Shown here: positions 1-9,414 of the stretch, piece by piece
Numbering within the stretch: the first letter of the stretch is position 1
Layout of the letters: each line of letters opens with the position of its first letter
Assembly: GCA_022747635.1 (NCBI GenBank)
Contig: JAKTNV010000007.1
Coordinates: 9,547,497-9,611,496, forward strand
Direction: 5' to 3'
Length of the DNA: 64,000 nucleotides
Source of the DNA: Hetaerina americana
Lineage: Eukaryota; Arthropoda; Insecta; Odonata; Calopterygidae
The notes under the pieces: generated by a model
What the model was told of the DNA's origin: nothing
The model's input: only the letters and a program-made list of their open reading frames with translations
Databases searched by the model: none
Made by a program: the position numbers and the translations under genes

Positions 1-2380
1 ATCTCTGCCCCCTCCTCCTCCAATCCCCCCCTGCATCGCCCCCCCATTGACACACACTCACAAATTCATAAACATACGCATTTTAATTTGATTGACTGCA
101 ATCTATGACACGGCTTAACACGGTGGGACGTGCGCCCTAAAAGGGAGACGTTTGATTATTATGGGAGGTAATTAGAAAATTAAGCTTCCTTTGTGCAATA
201 AAAAATTCCAACAACGATTGATATAATTTAAATTGATTTAAGTAAGTTATATCAATGAAACTTTTCGTAAATTGAAGAGTATTTAATCGCTCTACAGGGT
301 ATTTGTAAGGTGATTGCAGCGATAGATTGTAAATTAATAGTTAAATAAATTTTTAGGTCCTCTCTCAGTCGTTTTCTTCCCTCTCTTTCCTTAATGCTCC
401 CATGAAAACACTCAAAGGTTAACTGATTTATTATTTTATCTACATTTACTGTTTTGCTAAACAAACAAAAATAATATGGGTAGTGAAAAGATATTTTGAA
501 ATGCATCCCTTTATCCATTTTCTCCCATGCTGCGAAATATCTTTTTATCATAACATGATTTGACTACCATGCTGCGAGGAGAGGGACAGTACAATTTTTT
601 AAGATCTTGAGATACTCCAAATTTTCCAAAAAAATTGGGAAAAGCGAACACACACGCAAAAACACACAAAAGGGAACATGCACACGTCAAGATGTCTCAG
701 CTCGGTGAAATATTCTGAAAACAGTCCCGAGAAACTTCATGTTTTTAGCCGCCGGGTGGTTGTCTCCTGATGGGGAATGGGCTCCCAGTAATGCGCCTCA
801 CGGTGTATCTCCCTCCCGCCCCTGGCTCCACCACCGCGACCTCGTCGGCACATCGTCAGCAAACGATTTGGGGCGGGGAGGAGAGCAGTGGCCTCCGATT
901 CCACCGTCGCCCGCCTCGATGACACGCGTGCCACCAACGCCAGCGATTGCCTCCCTCTGTTTTATAGCATCGCATCGAGTTTCTATGAGAAGTGTACTGT
1001 GGCCTCCCCCGTGTGTAGTCGTGTTTCCCGACATTGGACGGGAGAACGTAATTACTACGCATTACACTTGCCGAATACTGCAATACAGTGACGCGGGGCA
1101 GGTTGGAGCATTTGGTAATTATTCCTAATGTGAAAATATGATTAATTTACGGAGATGATGGTTACTGCATTAAATTATACATTTTCTAGACTATAGCCAA
1201 AAGTATTTAACTGGCAAAGAAGGACAAAGTCCATGATGCCTGTGACCCCGTCTTTAGTTCCCAGCCCGCCTCTTCTTGTTTCGTCGTCCACGAGGGCCCT
1301 TCTCCGTTCCACCCCCTCCCTCCAACTCTAGCATTAATACGCCCCCATCCGTCGCACCAACTTCCGTCACCCATTTCCGCTCAGTTCTGCTTCGGAACAA
1401 TCTTTCATTCGCGCGGGAAGTTCCCCGCTAAACCTCCTCCCGCCGCATATTTAGCATTTCTTCCTCTGTCTTCTTCTCCACCCGGCTTATTCCTCCCCAG
1501 TCCTCCATTCTCCTTTTCCTATGAAAGCATAAAGCAAGTTCGCTAGCAAGCTGAGAGCCCGACGGGGTGAAATACCTGTACGTTATCATTCAATAGTTTT
1601 TATACACAAAAGGGGTTTTTGCGCTAATTTCAGTTGGTTTTTAAATTGAGAATTTTCAAGCTGTCATTCTTTGCATCTGGATGGTTACCGTGGAAAAATC
1701 TAATCTTGATGAGATTTAATCTTAATTGGCACGGTTTAAAAGTGGCAATTAAGATATTGCGGTGAAATTGAACGGTATCTTTTGTTAGGATATTTATATG
1801 AAACCACTATCAAATTGTTTACAGCAAAATACTTAACATATTATGCGTCCAATAGTTTTGTTTTCACTTTATTTAATACATATATAGCTAGTTAAATATA
1901 TAGAAAAAGAAGCAACATTTTAAGAAGGAGAGCTCGCATTATGTGTGAATCCGTTACCATTAGAACCTCGCATCTGGAACTTTTACTATCCTAGAATGTG
2001 ACTTACACGAGGCGCGACACACTTGACTCCCGGTGATGGCGCCGGTGCCTTTAAGTTCCCGCGGCCACGGTTACTTACTCGTTTGCCAAAGGTTACGGTG
2101 TGACTGAAAATGACGCAATCGATTTTACCGCCGGGATGCGACTCTCCTGGCTAATGGAAAGAGCCAGGAGCCGAGCAATCGAGCCCGAGAGTCTTATTGC
2201 CTGAAGGAAGGGACTTACCCTTGGACTGGACACAGCTGACGAAGCTCCCTGTCTTGCGTTGTTCTTAGAGGGGCCTTCAGGAGCCTCCGCCGCTCCCCGC
2301 CTTCCCTGCCAAACAGGAAAATCTATTAGAATCCGCAGCTTGTGTGATTCCGATTGGGCACTGAATAACATACACACGCA
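1..2380. other. Non-coding stretch, no gene recognised
   Basis: I see no recognisable coding region, RNA gene or mobile element here. The stretch alternates AT-rich DNA (about 60-700 and 1560-1970) with GC-richer segments at about 740-1050 and a pyrimidine-rich, CpG-containing segment at about 1250-1530. Short open frames in the GC-rich part overlap one another on both strands and have arginine/proline-rich composition typical of chance frames. A first exon of a host gene cannot be excluded, but nothing supports one. Confidence 0.6.
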
Positions 2381-2530
2381 CACATATGTTTTTAATATAT
2401 ATTATATTCTTTTATATATATATATATATAATATTCTTATGTATATATATACATATATATATATACATATATATATATACATATATATATACTATATATA
2501 TATATATACTATATATATATATACTCATAT
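2381..2530. repeat. AT microsatellite (TA-rich)
   Basis: The segment is almost entirely TA dinucleotides broken by short ACATA and TTCTTATG interruptions. It directly abuts the 3' end of the minus-strand copy of the tRNA-like repeat (2520-3045). The plus-strand copy likewise ends in a (TA)n tract near 6040, so the TA tract is probably the element's simple-sequence tail rather than an independent repeat. Confidence 0.9.
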
Positions 2531-3045
2531 ATACAGAAACAGATATAAGGAAAAGGGATAGGAACACATATAAAGGACGAACACAATAAAGGTGGGGAAG
2601 GCGGAATCGAACGGATCACAAGAGTAAAAATATTTCCTTGACCGGGACTCGAACCTCGGATCTTTCCACTTGCCGGGCGGATGCTCTTAACCACTTGAGC
2701 TATCGAGGAAACGTAATTTACCCTGAGATCCGTGGGTCTAATATGTCGCCAAGCGCCCCGATTCTTTAGCCAAGAGATGGCGTCAGGGGACTGTTTCACC
2801 CACCAAAGGAGAAATAGACAGTACACAAGAGGAAAGGACAGTGGTTTAGAATTCATACAACATCATACAGGAAAGGAACAGTGCGTTTCGTGGCACGCAT
2901 AGCCAGAAGAAAGAGATGAGCCACATTGGCCAAATACACATTCAAACACGAAATCCCGCCAAACGGCGAATAAATACTCATATATACAGAAACAGATATA
3001 AGGAAAAGGGATAGGAACACATATAGTATAAAGGACGAACACAAA
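2520..3045 (-). repeat. tRNA-derived SINE-like repeat, minus-strand copy
   Basis: Read on the minus strand from 3045, the copy starts TTTGTGTTCGTCC, runs through about 335 bp of body, reaches a tRNA-like module (2635-2709), and then restarts the same TGTGTTCGTCC sequence near 2583 before ending in TA repeats. The element therefore contains a direct repeat of its own beginning, with a period of about 460 bp, as if copied from a tandem or circular template. It is the left half of a head-to-head inverted pair with the copy starting at 3052. No protein is encoded; open frames through it are incidental. It could be a SINE, a short terminal-repeat retroelement or a satellite-like monomer. I favour a SINE-like element because of the Pol III-type boxes. 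Confidence 0.7.
2635..2709 (-). repeat. tRNA-like module (Pol III A and B boxes)
   Basis: On the minus strand the module folds as a tRNA. The acceptor arms TCCTCGA and TCAAGGA pair at six of seven positions. The D-arm/A-box TAGCTCAAGTGGTTAAGAG is followed by an anticodon stem TCCGC/GTGGA around loop CCGGCAA, and the B-box is GGTTCGAGTCC. The T-stem has mismatches and position 33 is C rather than T, so I read it as a SINE promoter head rather than a working tRNA. A partial copy lies on the plus strand at 5824-5892, and a related one at 12007-12078. Confidence 0.75.
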
Positions 3046-3051
3046 CCCTTT

Positions 3052-3394
3052 TTTGTGTTCGTCCTTTATATGTGTTCCTATCCCTTTTCCTTATATCTGT
3101 TTCTGTATATATGAGTATTTATTCGCCGTTTGGCGGGATTTCGTGTTTGAATGTGTATTTGGCCAATGTGGCTCATCTCTTTCTTCTGGCTATGCGTGCC
3201 ACGAAACGCACTGTTCCTTTCCTGTATGATGTTGTATGAATTCTAAACCACTGTCCTTTCCTCTTGTGTACTGTCTATTTCTTCTTTGGTGGGTGAAACA
3301 GTCCCCTGACGCCATCTCTTGGCTAAAGAATCGGGGCGCTTGGCGACATATTAGACCCACGGATCTCAGGGTAAATTACGTTTCCTCGATAGCT
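3052..3394 (+). repeat. tRNA-derived SINE-like repeat, plus copy, 5' half
   Basis: This is the plus-strand counterpart of the 2698-3045 arm. It begins TTTGTGTTCGTCC and ends CTCGATAGCT, where the homologous minus-strand copy goes on into AAGTGGTTAAGAGC. The interruption after 3394 is the 5' end of the inserted non-LTR element. The rest of the repeat is found at 5830-6042. Confidence 0.85.
3389..3394. repeat. Target-site duplication ATAGCT, left copy
   Basis: ATAGCT at 3389-3394 is repeated at 5824-5829. The uninterrupted minus-strand copy of the same repeat has a single ATAGCT followed by CAAGTGG, which gives a natural empty site. The duplicated bases lie in the A-box of the tRNA-like module. 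Confidence 0.85.
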
Positions 3395-3796
3395 GCCTTG
3401 ATAGCCGGACGTGCCTGTGTTCACCGAGTGTCTAAAATCGCCGGCGTCCGAGGCTTCGGTCGCCGGGGTTTGGAGAGCGGCACTGCCGGACTCTCTCGGA
3501 AATCGAGGTTCCGATCGTGTTTTGTTTCGAGCGGCGGTTGACCGCCTAGTTCATCAAGAAGCGCGCAGTTTGACTCTCGACTTCTTCCGCCGGGAAGGCC
3601 GTACTTTTGTTTTGTTTAGTGGATCAAGACCGACCTTGACTCCTGGTGTAGAGCTTAGGCTCCTTTTGTTTGCTACCGCCGGGTGCGTGTGGCGGGGAGG
3701 GAGCGTTCGTGAGTTTTTTATTTCCCTTTAAAGTGCTCGTTTTTTTTTGTTGCGCTTTCCTTCTTCATGCTAGTGTGCTGAATTTGATTTCTTCAA
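3395..3796 (+). promoter_or_regulatory. 5' untranslated leader of the non-LTR element
   Basis: About 400 bp of CpG-rich sequence separates the 5' junction from the ORF1 start, in sharp compositional contrast to the AT-rich surroundings. Full-length non-LTR elements carry an internal promoter here. The composition and the position flush against the target duplication suggest that the 5' end is intact rather than truncated. I see no certain initiator or downstream promoter motif. Confidence 0.5.
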
Positions 3797-5395
3797 ATGG
3801 CTGTGCGCCGTTTAAACACGCTCGCCTTGCAAGTTGACGAGAAGGCGAAGCCCCCTACCCCGTTGGAGGTCCACCTCTTCACGTTAGAGTCGCTGGGCCT
3901 CACACCCGAAGAGATAGTGGCGATCCAATTTGGATACAATCGCCATTTGATATTCCTGAAGTTGGCAACCGAAGCTACAATGACTAGGATTTTAGACAAT
4001 ACTCCGCGGAAACTACCGTTTCCGTCTTTAAGTGACCAGAGGACGACAATAACAATTGACGAGACTTCCGGCAGCCCGTGTAATGTCAGGGTTCTTTGTC
4101 TCCCCGTGGAGACCCCATTGGAAGACATAACAGGCGAGCTCCAACGCTTTGGTAAAATACATCGCTCGTGGGAGAACAGGTGGGAGGGAGAAAATATGGC
4201 GCGGGTGCTTACTGGCACCAGGGTTGTGCGGAAGACGGTCGAGAGAAATATCCCCTCGTACCTCCACATCGGCGGCAACCGGGCCATCATCATCTATGAG
4301 GGTCAGCGCCGCACTTGCGCCCGCTGTAATCAAGAAGGCCACGAGCGCAAGACCTGCCCTCGGAACCAGGGAGGTAAGAGCTATGTGGAGGCAATGACGA
4401 TGCCCTCCAACCCTAACGCCGCCGTGGAGGTGGACGAGCCCGAAGTGGCTGTGGAGGAGAGAGCGCGGTCGCTTCTACTCATCGAGTGTGCGGTCCCGGC
4501 TGCTCCCGTTGGTCCCCCGCATCTCCCTTCAATTGGAGGGAAATGTCAGCGGGAGCGAAAATCGTCAACGGAGGAAAGGGAACCGAAAAAGAAGAGGACA
4601 GACAAACCCAAGCTCCTGGTCTCGGATACCGTTCTACAAATGGTTCACATACCTACCACCTCGCCTAATATCACACGACCTCCAGCCCCCGTCTCCGTGA
4701 GCTCGTCAAATGAGGAGGGATGGTCTTTCGCCCCCCCTCCCCTCGCTCACGCTATCGACGCCCTCGCTACGCAATCCTTGCATCACGGGTTTCAAACACC
4801 CCAAGAACCTCTGGTGACAGGTGAGGAGGATGCATCTGATTGCGATGTTTTCCAGTCCCCAACAGCTCATCCCTCGACCCCTTTATCATTGACTGTAAAG
4901 GAAGCGTCACCGACCCCGGAAGTCGACCCGCATACAAGTTTCCCAAAGTCAAAAATCCCACATACCCCATCTTCTTTCCCCATTAAGGACAGTCAATGTG
5001 TCGACGATCTTCCCAGCGCTTCTCAAGATACGGACCACAAGCAACTATCTCCCCTGATTTTTCCCGACCGCAACCCTTCCGCAGATGAGCCCCAGTCCGC
5101 CACTCCGACCCTCCCCGAGGGTGCGTCCTGCCCCTTGGCGGCCCCCAGCGGTGCTCCTTCGAAGAAGGCCCCCTGCGGAACGCTGCCGAGTTACCCGGTC
5201 TTCGTGGAGACCACGGCTGGCTCTTCCTCTTCGGACGAGGCCGGGGGGAGGGATGAGGCGAAATGCCGCGTCCTCGCTCGTCGACCCGTTGGACGAGGCG
5301 TCCCGGGAAACGGCGAAGCACTCGTCGCCCGGGGTCGAGTCGCGACCGGAGCGACGCTAGCCACGATCAGAACTCTGGGAAGTGATGTCCGGTAG
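3797..5395 (+). CDS. Non-LTR retrotransposon ORF1 protein (CCHC zinc knuckle)
   Basis: This uninterrupted 532-residue ORF is the only convincing intact protein in the window. Residues about 90-160 (beginning around CNVRVLCLP and including FGKIHRSWENRW) look like an RNA-recognition-type fold. The segment IPSYLHIGGNRAIIIYEG, typical of arthropod non-LTR ORF1 proteins, follows and leads into the zinc knuckle C174-X2-C177-X4-H182-X4-C187. A basic stretch around residues 248-272 (including PKKKRTDK) could serve nuclear import or RNA binding. The C-terminal half is Ser/Pro-rich and probably disordered. The family's ORF1 proteins bind the element RNA and act as chaperones in the retrotransposition particle. 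The start at 3797 is the first ATG in the frame, in a good context (CAAATGG), about 400 bp from the 5' junction. No ORF2 follows. The reading frame is free of stops, which implies a young insertion or selection. Confidence 0.88.
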   Translation: MAVRRLNTLALQVDEKAKPPTPLEVHLFTLESLGLTPEEIVAIQFGYNRHLIFLKLATEATMTRILDNTPRKLPFPSLSDQRTTITIDETSGSPCNVRVLCLPVETPLEDITGELQRFGKIHRSWENRWEGENMARVLTGTRVVRKTVERNIPSYLHIGGNRAIIIYEGQRRTCARCNQEGHERKTCPRNQGGKSYVEAMTMPSNPNAAVEVDEPEVAVEERARSLLLIECAVPAAPVGPPHLPSIGGKCQRERKSSTEEREPKKKRTDKPKLLVSDTVLQMVHIPTTSPNITRPPAPVSVSSSNEEGWSFAPPPLAHAIDALATQSLHHGFQTPQEPLVTGEEDASDCDVFQSPTAHPSTPLSLTVKEASPTPEVDPHTSFPKSKIPHTPSSFPIKDSQCVDDLPSASQDTDHKQLSPLIFPDRNPSADEPQSATPTLPEGASCPLAAPSGAPSKKAPCGTLPSYPVFVETTAGSSSSDEAGGRDEAKCRVLARRPVGRGVPGNGEALVARGRVATGATLATIRTLGSDVR

Positions 5396-5823
5396 CCACC
5401 CGGTGCCGGACACACTTCGTCCATCGTTGAAGAGTTTTTTTTTTTGCTGAATGACTGATTGAATCGATAATTTCAACCCTGCCGTTGATAATTTCTTACA
5501 ATACATAATTTTCCATTGCTAGCTAAAATCTCCCTCCTAATATCTGTGGACCTTGTCTTCCTTTCTTTTTTTTCTTTCTAAATGTTAATGGTCAAATTCA
5601 CGAGTATGCGTCTGTATGCATATGCCTATGTATGTGCGTGTGGATATGCATGTGTGCGTATGTATGTACAAGTGGATATGTATGTGGTATATGTATCATA
5701 TATGTATCCATGTATACACTTATACTAAAGAAAAACATGATGTACCCATAATCTGTGACCTGATATTATGCATAATGATAACAAACTCTGTAATATTCTG
5801 AACCGAATAAAATAATTTATATC
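5396..5823 (+). other. 3' region of the ORF1-only element
   Basis: The sequence between the ORF1 stop and the right target duplication has a T-run near 5431, a pyrimidine-rich stretch at 5555-5580, TATG/TGTGTA-type simple sequence at about 5610-5720, and a short AT-rich tail with AATAAA near 5808. It is far too short for a reverse transcriptase. Simple sequence where ORF2 should be suggests either an internal deletion repaired with microsatellite sequence or a 3' end acquired by template switching. Confidence 0.6.
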
Positions 5824-5829
5824 ATAGCT
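5824..5829. repeat. Target-site duplication ATAGCT, right copy
   Basis: This is the second copy of the 6-bp duplication. CAAGTGGTTAAGAGC, the continuation of the interrupted tRNA-like module, starts immediately after it. Confidence 0.85.
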
Positions 5830-6034
5830 CAAGTGGTTAAGAGCAACCGCCCGGCAAGTGGAAAGATCCGAGGTTCGAGTCCCGGTCAAGGAAATATTTT
5901 TACTCTTGTGATCCGTTCGATTCCGCCTTCCCCACCTTTATTGTGTTCGTCCTTTATATGTGTTCCTATCCCTTTTCCTTATATCTGTTTCTGTATATAT
6001 GAGTATTTATTCGCCGTTTGGCGGGATTTCGTGT

Positions 6035-6042
<8 letters not shown>
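5830..6042 (+). repeat. tRNA-derived SINE-like repeat, plus copy, 3' half
   Basis: The segment resumes the interrupted repeat: the rest of the tRNA-like module to 5892 with B-box GGTTCGAGTCC, a 50-bp linker, then TGTGTTCGTCC onward at 5943. The last 98 bp (5943-6040) repeat the start of the element (3054-3151) almost exactly. This terminal direct repeat gives a monomer period of about 456 bp once the retrotransposon is removed. It ends in a (TA)n tail. Confidence 0.85.

Positions 6043-6107
<65 letters not shown>
6039..6107. repeat. (TA)n microsatellite
   Basis: A pure TA dinucleotide tract of about 69 bp lies between the 3' end of the tRNA-like repeat and a foldback element. Confidence 0.97.
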
Positions 6108-6109
<2 letters not shown>

Positions 6110-6240
6110 GTATAACACTTAGTGCTAGTGGGCACAGACAAAAACACACAGAAACACACAAAAAAGAGAATCACTATTGTGTGTTTTGTGTGTTTCTGTG
6201 TGTTTTTGTCTGTGTCCACTAGTGCTAAGTGTTATACATT
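6107..6240. repeat. Foldback element with 57-bp inverted arms
   Basis: The left arm 6107-6163 and the right arm 6184-6240 are reverse complements with three transition mismatches, separated by a 20-bp loop. The arms are rich in ACACA/TGTGT and begin AATGTATAACACTTAG. There is no coding capacity. The long arms and flanking TA-rich DNA resemble a MITE or foldback element inserted in TA repeats, but no unambiguous target duplication is visible against the TA background. Confidence 0.85.
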
Positions 6241-6276
6241 ATTATTCACGTTCGTGAGACTATCAAAAAGGGTTTT

Positions 6277-6303
6277 ATATATATATATACACACACACAT
6301 ATA

Positions 6304-6364
<61 letters not shown>

Positions 6365-6365
6365 T
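6277..6365. repeat. (TA)n microsatellite with ACAC segment
   Basis: TA dinucleotides are interrupted by a short ACACACACAC block near 6290 and by single-base breaks. Confidence 0.93.
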
Positions 6366-7299
6366 ACTTGTGTTCTATTGTGCGACTTTTCCGTCTCTGC
6401 CAACAATGTCAACGACTCGCAAGTATTAAAAACTTTCATTTAACAAAATTTTAACATATGCACTGTGATTAACAAGTCAGTCCATATTTATTTTATTTTA
6501 TTTCCCAAATCCGCGTGGGTGAAATTATTTGGAGGGTTATATCGGCCGAGAGGAGCGTTGTTGTGTTGCTACCCCGGTCATCAGCGCCCTCTCCGCACTC
6601 AACGACAATGGAGAGGTAGTGGCGGGTGGGTGTAGAGGGGAAGGGGGTTGTTTCCAGTTCATACCCCCCCCCCACCTTCACCAGCTCCCCACTCCACTAC
6701 TCCGCCGTGGGAAATGGATGTCGGAGGGATATCTTCTTTCTCTCTCTCACGAGATGGAGTATGATGTTCTCCTTTGATTGATTAGTTTTCGCACGGTGTC
6801 TCCCGACTCCAAACCAACCCCATCCCTCCACCACCCACGTGGGACCCTCCCCTCCCCTCCCCCCTTCCCCTTCCCACCCTCCCCTACCCCCCTTTGGGGG
6901 CCGGGGAGCAGGAGGAGGGAGTAGTTATCGAAGGCGTGCTCTCTCTTCGACCGGGCGATGTGCGTACTAGAGCGAAAATGATGGCTGCGGAAAGGATTCT
7001 TATGCTAAGGAGTTTTCGTCCCTCTGTCTTAGGTGGTTTTCATCAATTTTTGGAACAAAAAAAGTGTTGTATCCGACTTTTTAAAATGTTTGCTTACAAT
7101 TCGATGAATATTTTTATAAAATTGGATTGAAGTAGCTAAATATGTCACGCGATTGGATCCACGATTTCGTAACATTTTTGCAGGTGTTGCAAAATTACGT
7201 TGAATCCGATCTGGCATGCGCAATGGTGATTATATTTTTAGCTTACAAGTCCATCTTACCAGTGGTATGATGGACGATACATGGCCGGGAATTCACAAA
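6366..7299. other. Non-coding stretch, no gene recognised
   Basis: GC-rich pyrimidine/purine-skewed DNA at about 6520-6960 gives way to AT-rich sequence. There is a C-run near 6665 and a CCCCTCCCC cluster at 6845-6895. Nothing codes recognisably. Confidence 0.6.
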
Positions 7300-7870
7300 T
7301 GTTTTTTTAAAATTTTTTATTTACATATACCCTGTAAGCCACGACCAGGGTGTGTGGCAGGGGGTGAATACATACCAGAATAATTTTACCCCACATGACC
7401 CTACCGCGTTCGAACAATGTTTTTATGATCCCTTATCGTTCGTAGAAAAAATGACACCTTAAATCTATCTGTTCTACGTACAATTATCTCTCTAATTTTG
7501 TTAGCATGATCTTTCCTACCGTAATACGTTGGGGGGTTATAATACATTTTCAACATCACTGCTAAAGACAGTGCTCCTTCCTATGCAAGAGCTTCAATCT
7601 GTAATTTAACCTTAACTCTATTAAGTGATTCCCAGCCTAGCTGCTCTAATATTTTAGATAAGCTACTAAGTTTATCATTAAAATATTTTAAAAATATAGC
7701 TCCTCTACGCTGCTCGCGATCCAATTTGGCAATTGATCCAACTCCGTGAGGATTCCATATACTAACAACATATTCTACATGAGGCCTACAAACGACAGAT
7801 AACATTTTCCTTTGACCTTTTCCTCACATTTACCAAGTAATCTTGTGATAAATCCTAATTTTTTTTAGCA
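7300..7870 (-). mobile_element. CR1/L2-like non-LTR retrotransposon 3' end
   Basis: This minus-strand copy of the family seen best at 57.8-58.75 kb contains a reverse-transcriptase C-terminal fragment (7581-7805). Its 3' untranslated region ends with the diagnostic block CACCCCCTGCCACACACCCT followed by a GTGGCTTACAGGGTA-type end (plus-strand 7335-7370). The copy is 5'-truncated, as is usual for LINEs. Confidence 0.75.
7581..7805 (-). pseudogene. Reverse transcriptase C-terminal fragment (CR1/L2-like)
   Basis: The 74-residue open frame includes RPHVEYVVSIWNPH, the conserved block downstream of the polymerase thumb in CR1/L2/Jockey-type reverse transcriptases (commonly RPHLEYASSVWDP). LEQLGWESLNRV follows, matching LGDLGWEPLEVR at 58.2 kb. 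The catalytic domain with its YADD box is absent, so this is a dead 3' remnant. Confidence 0.75.
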
Positions 7871-8188
7871 TATTATTTAAAACTAACTTTTTTCAACACC
7901 CCCAATTGCTACATTTGCTTTAAAAAACCGTTTTCAGCATGTATTTATCGGAGGATGGCGTACCAAGCCCATTGGTATAATAATTATTAGGTATATTATG
8001 ATGAAACCTGGTTTTGCCGAATCAAAGTCTTTTATTGGAAATCGTAACAAAGTTAATATTACTCATTATAGTTGTCACACCTCCAATATTGAAGGGTTCT
8101 AGGATTGCAGGTAAGTTTTTTCTCCACCAACGAAGGTGAAAATCACGTAATTTCATTTAAATAATAAAGAACCTCTAGCTATGCCCAT
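7871..8188. other. Non-coding AT-rich stretch
   Basis: No gene or repeat is recognised. The right edge is the possible target duplication of the next SINE. Confidence 0.6.
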
Positions 8189-8450
8189 AAAAAAACCATA
8201 AAAACAGTAATCAATCCTAAGGTCGGTTTGGTCGGTGATGATAGAGTTCACTTAGTACTTATCCCGACGGCGTGTGAAATTGACACGAACCAGGGTAGGG
8301 GTGCCAGTTACTTTCCCCGTGCCGGAAGGATCTGGTACCCGAAACAACACACAGCATGGGTGGAATTTAGGGTTCTCAGAGTGGCGTATCCGAGAATCGA
8401 ACCCGTAAGTCATATGATATTCAAAGATTCAACCCAGCATAGAAATCTAC
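8189..8450 (-). mobile_element. tRNA-derived SINE (family B), minus-strand copy
   Basis: On the minus strand the copy carries a degenerate tRNA head with B-box GGTTCGATTC (8396-8405). The body matches the intact copy at 44723-45012: GGGTACCAG, a GGCAC.GGGAAAG.AACTGG block, TTTCACACGCCGT and GTACTNNGTGAACTCTA are in the same order. The tail has the same TATGGTTTTTTTAT sequence. GCCCAT at 8183-8188 and again at 8451-8456 is a plausible target duplication. Divergence indicates an old insertion. Confidence 0.75.
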
Positions 8451-9414
8451 GCCCATTATTGCACATCCTATCTTTGATTTTCATTGATAGCCTCTCTAAA
8501 TTTGAACAAAGTACTTCGTAAAGTCTATAATTTTTCATATATCATTCCAAGTTTTTCTTCCAAATCTCTTGGTAAAACACACAGATGTACTTAAAATACA
8601 TCAGAATATTTCCAGCAACATGGGGATTCAATCGATTTGGATGAGAAAGAGTTTTGAAATTTTATCAGAAATGACCGGTTCGTCAATTTTTATTTTTTTC
8701 TTGGATATTTCCGTTAAATTTATTAATATTTTAGTATGAGCTAATTAAATTTATTTAAGGGGCTTCTGTTAAAACCTTTCAGGAAAAGTTTAATATTAAT
8801 GAATCATGTAGTTTAAATGAAAATAGTCATTAATTATAATTAGTAGCAGTACCTAGGTTCTTCTGTGGAATAAAATACATTTATATTGATTTATTTATAT
8901 TTTCATATTTATATTTCCCGGAATTGCTATAAATTTCTCATTTGGCTTGGGGGCTTTTACTGAGGCGCACGTTGCTTTAAATCCGTTAGTAATGCCGTAT
9001 TGTTCATGAAAAATTTGAATAAGTTGTAACCTAACACAGGTCAGATTAAATCGAACACGGGTCAAATGACTGGTCAACTTTGATACTTCCGCGTCCTGGC
9101 AAGATCTTCAAGAATTGCAGCAACTACGAGGTTATTTCATAAAAAGACAAAGGAAATTTAATCCTAGAAGTAATCGTACAACACATTCATTTCACGAAGT
9201 AGTTCACCATTGAAGCATCGGTTGTCAATTTTAGTTTTCCGATTGCTATTTACCTAAAATATGTCATTTTTGCGATTTTTTTAACAACCAAAGAGACATT
9301 TACCCGAATTGGGCATATTCTAGCATGAATAGCAATGAATTTCCAGAGAATGTTTCATTTTTTGATAGTTTGTTGTCGCAGCTCTAAACTTCATGAAATT
9401 TACGCCACATATTG

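Larger units (their letters stand above)
2698..3394. repeat. Long inverted repeat, ~345-bp arms, 6-bp spacer
   Basis: The left arm 2698-3045 and the right arm 3052-3394 are reverse complements, separated only by 3046-3051. By eye they differ by a 5-bp insertion in the left arm (near 3026) and very few substitutions. The match continues beyond 2698 on the left into the tRNA-like module and its tail. The corresponding right-hand sequence resumes only at 5830, because a retrotransposon has inserted between. The original palindrome therefore had arms of roughly 0.5 kb. Confidence 0.93.
3395..5823 (+). mobile_element. ORF1-only non-LTR retrotransposon insertion
   Basis: A 2.43-kb element is bounded exactly by the ATAGCT target duplication and inserted in the A-box of a tRNA-like repeat. 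Its order is a GC-rich 5' leader (3395-3796), an intact ORF1 (3797-5395), and about 430 bp of 3' region ending GAACCGAATAAAATAATTTATATC. No endonuclease or reverse-transcriptase ORF of useful length exists inside it. A frame near 5576-5610 reading LNVNGQIHEYA resembles the start of an APE-type endonuclease (families of this kind begin LNVNG) but breaks off into TATG-type simple sequence. The element is therefore probably an internally deleted or naturally ORF1-only derivative, analogous in organisation to mammalian HAL1. It would need an enzyme from an autonomous relative to move. The precise clade (R1/I/Jockey-like) is uncertain. Confidence 0.8.

Noticed and set aside
2635..2709. Functional tRNA gene
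   Set aside because: T-stem mismatches, C at position 33, and embedding in a repeated element make a SINE-type head more likely.
2519..3541. Identical 50-residue peptides on both strands near 2509-2856 and 3236-3541 as a protein family
   Set aside because: They are translations of the two arms of the inverted repeat; no evidence of coding function.
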